A stretch of 8,665 nucleotides of DNA. Origin: Candidatus Competibacteraceae bacterium. GTDB taxonomy: Bacteria > Pseudomonadota > Gammaproteobacteria > Competibacterales > Competibacteraceae. Positions 5,577-8,665 of this stretch are shown here, one piece after another. The notes beneath the pieces were generated by a model. The model had not been told where the DNA came from, did no database searches, and saw only the letters and a list, made by a program, of their open reading frames with translations. The stretch is from assembly GCA_020445005.1 (NCBI GenBank), contig JAGRHM010000108.1, positions 1-8,665 on the forward strand, given 5' to 3'. The stretch's first letter is position 1, and the number at the start of each line of letters is the position of its first letter. Made by a program: the position numbers and the translations under genes.

Positions 5577-7310
5577 TTAACGTGAATCCGGCCGGCGGGC
5601 GTGAATCCGGGCAAGCTGTTCCCAGACCCAGCCGCCGGGGATCTCCCGGCCACGCAATACATACTCCAACGTGTTCTCGTTATTCAACGTCAATTCCAGG
5701 TCGCCGCGCGCCTCGCGACGACCGACAAGCAGCAATTGATCACCCGCCTGAAGCGAGGTGTGTCGATGCGGCAACATGACTGTTGTGTCATCTTCACGGA
5801 CCAGATACAGCGCCCGGCAGTCGAGTTCCTGCGCGCGGTCATGGGGATTGCGCAGCAAATCGCCTAAGAGCATCGGAATGCGGGATAACTTCAAGCGTTC
5901 CATCAACGCCGGCGCTTGCGCGGCGTCAATGCGCACGCTCCACACCGTGGGCGTTTCCCAGCCAAAGCGGCTGGTCAACTGATCCAGCAAAGTGCTGGCC
6001 CAGGATTCCCCCCGCTGTTTGATCTGCCACAGAAACGGCGCCAGTAGCGGCGTCGTGAGAATCGCCAGACACTCGCGGGCGATAATCTGGCTAGGTACTA
6101 CGGTGAAATCCGATTCAAAAGCGTCGAACAGCGCCTGATGCGCCTGCAAGTTCTGCCGCAGCACCACGAACAACCGGGCATTCAGCTTGCGGGCAGTGAC
6201 CACAATCGACAGATTATTCACATCATCATTGGTCGAAGCCACAATGCCGACTGCTTGTTGAATGCCGGCTTCCAGCAAGGCCGGCGCGCCGCTGCCATCG
6301 CCGCGCACCCAATGTCGGTGATCGGACTCCAGCGGCGGGTCATGGTCAATGATCGTGATCGGGACGTTTTCCTGTTCCAGCGCCGAAACCAGCACCTTGC
6401 CAAACCGCCCATAGCCACATAACACCCAGTGACCGCGCGGCGGGTCGCGGTGCGGCTCCACCTTCGTGCCGGGAACCGCCGTCAGCCATTCCAGCAGATG
6501 ATAAGCAGCGGGCGCGTGTAGCGCCAGCGCCAGATAACGGCCAAATTTATCAAAGGGATTGATAATGTGCCGGGTGCCAAAGGAGGCCATGTTGGCGGCG
6601 GTCTCCAGGGCTTCAACCCGACATAGAGTGGTCAGTTGGGACGCCAGCAATCGGACGGCGATGGCGATAGCCAGGTTGGCGCTATCGTCATTGGTGAGCG
6701 CAATCACCCCCCGGCAATAGCGATGCGTCAATCCCGCCAGTTTGAGGATTTCCGGTTGACTGGCGTCAGCGGCCAGCGCCGGGATGTCCGCGGAATGACC
6801 GTGCAGATCCAGTTGGCTGACTCGGCTCTCGCTGACTTCGATCACAATCGCCCGCACCCCAAGCTGATCCAGGGCGCGACAGAGCAACTGCCCGGTTTCG
6901 CCATAGCCACAGACTAGGTAAAACGGTTCCCGCATGTTTCGCACCGCCCGGCCAAAGCGCTGCAGACGCACCGCATTGCGAAAATTCTGATCCTGCAACA
7001 AGGCCAGCAGCGCGCCAATTGAATAGGCCCAGCCGATGACCGACAGGTAGATGCACAGCGTGACCCACATTCGCTGCGCTTCGGAGAAGGCGTTGGGAAT
7101 TTCACCGAAACCGATGGTGGTCGCCGTGTAGCTGATGAAATAAAAGGCGTGCAGAAAACTCATTCGGCTGGGATTGCCCTCGGCATCCAGACCGGGAATC
7201 AGCGTTAAACCCAGAATTGAAACGGCATAGATAACGATCAGTGTGATCAAGGGCGCGCGCATGCGCCGCAGTGCTAGAAAGAAAGTGCTTTCGTAGCTTT
7301 CGGGATTCAT
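5577..7310 (-). CDS. Two-TM potassium channel subunit with two RCK domains
   Basis: A 577-residue membrane protein. TM1 lies near residues 20-38, a pore helix near 50-63, the selectivity filter is T65-I-G-F-G-E (the GFG variant of GYG) and TM2 is near 82-105. Two cytoplasmic RCK/TrkA-N Rossmann domains follow: the first from ~131 (G135-Y-G137-E-T-G140) and the second from ~295 (G299-Y-G301-R-F-G304, with D322 after the second strand). A TrkA-C-like end spans ~450-532 (LQAGDQLLLVG). With two RCK units per chain, four chains would make the usual eight-RCK gating ring without a separate RCK subunit. The architecture resembles Geobacter GsuK. Ligands such as nucleotides or Ca2+ are possible but cannot be read here. 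The ATG overlaps the stop of the upstream DUF6394-like gene (ATGA, 7307-7310) with no clear ribosome binding site, which points to coupled translation. Confidence 0.93.
   Translation of the reverse strand: MNPESYESTFFLALRRMRAPLITLIVIYAVSILGLTLIPGLDAEGNPSRMSFLHAFYFISYTATTIGFGEIPNAFSEAQRMWVTLCIYLSVIGWAYSIGALLALLQDQNFRNAVRLQRFGRAVRNMREPFYLVCGYGETGQLLCRALDQLGVRAIVIEVSESRVSQLDLHGHSADIPALAADASQPEILKLAGLTHRYCRGVIALTNDDSANLAIAIAVRLLASQLTTLCRVEALETAANMASFGTRHIINPFDKFGRYLALALHAPAAYHLLEWLTAVPGTKVEPHRDPPRGHWVLCGYGRFGKVLVSALEQENVPITIIDHDPPLESDHRHWVRGDGSGAPALLEAGIQQAVGIVASTNDDVNNLSIVVTARKLNARLFVVLRQNLQAHQALFDAFESDFTVVPSQIIARECLAILTTPLLAPFLWQIKQRGESWASTLLDQLTSRFGWETPTVWSVRIDAAQAPALMERLKLSRIPMLLGDLLRNPHDRAQELDCRALYLVREDDTTVMLPHRHTSLQAGDQLLLVGRREARGDLELTLNNENTLEYVLRGREIPGGWVWEQLARIHARRPDSR
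5581..5610. repeat. Short direct repeat at the channel gene 3' end
   Basis: The 11-mer CGTGAATCCGG occurs at 5581-5591 and again at 5600-5610, a 19-bp period. The two copies are read in different frames of the channel gene (as R-I-H and as P-D-S-R), so it is not a protein repeat. It may be a small slippage duplication that made or changed the last residues. Confidence 0.5.
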
Positions 7311-7690
7311 CGTTTTTGCATGATGGTCTCGGCAATTAGAATGACCATCGACACCACGTTAGCAAACAGCGCGCCGCCGGACAGGGAGACGACTTTAGTG
7401 GTGATCTCGGGGGTGATGCCCGCGCCAGTGATATGCGCGCCGTAACCCCAAACCAGCGCGGCTGCGATTAGTTGTAGGTCGGCCACCAGACTAGTGGAGA
7501 GATGAATCGCGCCAATATGCGTGCGGTCGCCGAATTTGAGCACCGTTGCGATCAGATTCACGACAATGGCGGCGAAGAGTTCATAGACGTCGTGGTGAAT
7601 GGGATTGTCGATATCGCCGATGAAAAAACCAAAGTTCAGCGTGGCGGCAAGGACGATAAAAAAACCAAAGATGACTTTTTCGAGGTTCAT
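7307..7690 (-). CDS. Four-TM inner-membrane protein, DUF6394-like
   Basis: A 127-residue, strongly hydrophobic protein with about four membrane segments: ~6-24, ~35-52, ~65-85 and ~100-122. The loops hold GDIDNPIHHDVYE (25-37) and KFGDRTHIG (52-60). From memory it matches the family labelled DUF6394, which has no known function; I could not verify the name. The gene overlaps the potassium channel start by 4 bp (ATGA), so the two proteins are almost surely made together, and it may be an accessory subunit or regulator of the channel. The ATG at 7690 lacks a clear ribosome binding site. The gene starts 71 bp downstream of dapB on the same strand, with no terminator visible between, so it could be co-transcribed with dapB or use its own promoter in that gap. 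Confidence 0.85.
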   Translation of the reverse strand: MNLEKVIFGFFIVLAATLNFGFFIGDIDNPIHHDVYELFAAIVVNLIATVLKFGDRTHIGAIHLSTSLVADLQLIAAALVWGYGAHITGAGITPEITTKVVSLSGGALFANVVSMVILIAETIMQKR

Positions 7691-7761
7691 GAGAGCGTTT
7701 GTTAGAACAGTGGATCTGGCTAATTTGACCAGTCCCCTCTACCCGGCGGACGAAGAGAGTT

Positions 7762-8598
<837 letters not shown>

Positions 8599-8600
8599 TT

Positions 8601-8635
8601 AATAAAAAATAAAGGGTTACGCTATAACGTAACCC
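8601..8635 (-). terminator. Rho-independent terminator of a gene beyond the right edge
   Basis: Arms GGGTTACG (8614-8621) and CGTAACCC (8628-8635) form a perfect 8-bp stem with a 6-nt loop. On the minus strand the stem is followed directly by TTTATTTTTTATT (8613-8601), a T-rich tract, so it fits a terminator read leftwards. The gene it ends lies outside the window: no minus-strand stop codon is seen between 8636 and 8665. dnaJ would be a common neighbour upstream of dapB, but that is only a guess. Confidence 0.65.
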
Positions 8636-8665
8636 TGATGTTTTGGAGCGGGTGATGGGAATCGA

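Overview
The window looks like a chromosomal segment of a gammaproteobacterium of moderate-to-high GC content. This rests on the style of dapB, the rarD family member, the HDOD-GGDEF regulator and the DUF6394-like/K+ channel pair. A lineage near the Competibacteraceae is a guess from general resemblance, not something the sequence proves. I see no tRNA, rRNA, CRISPR array, insertion sequence or phage gene.

Layout, left to right. (1) 1-305, minus: N-terminal part of a rubrerythrin, cut by the window edge, with a palindrome in its leader. (2) 372-668, minus: what I read as a decayed PIN-domain (VapC-like) gene. Its GTG start overlaps the stop of the next gene in a GTGA junction. (3) 665-2449, minus: a SWIM zinc-finger protein of unknown role. 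(4) 2450-2554: a short divergent promoter region. (5) 2555-4195, plus: an HDOD-GGDEF signalling protein whose cyclase signature is degenerate but whose RxxD inhibitory site is kept. (6) 4190-5107, minus: a RarD-type DMT permease, sharing a palindromic TCATGA double stop with gene 5. (7) 5166-5555, plus: a small exported DUF2845-type protein. (8) 5577-7310, minus: a two-TM potassium channel subunit with two RCK domains. (9) 7307-7690, minus: a four-TM DUF6394-like protein whose stop overlaps the channel start (ATGA). (10) 7762-8565, minus: dapB. (11) 8601-8635: a terminator-like hairpin on the minus strand, closing a gene outside the window.

How the genes work together. The clearest unit is DUF6394-like protein plus K+ channel: two membrane proteins translated from overlapping frames, which suggests the small protein is a partner of the channel. 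The second unit is SWIM protein plus PIN gene, now broken. The HDOD-GGDEF protein is probably a signalling scaffold or c-di-GMP sensor rather than an active diguanylate cyclase. dapB serves lysine and peptidoglycan precursor synthesis, and the other genes are single housekeeping or stress functions. I found no complete novel defence or mobile system. The best leads are the SWIM/PIN junction, the channel/DUF6394 pair and the degenerate GGDEF domain.
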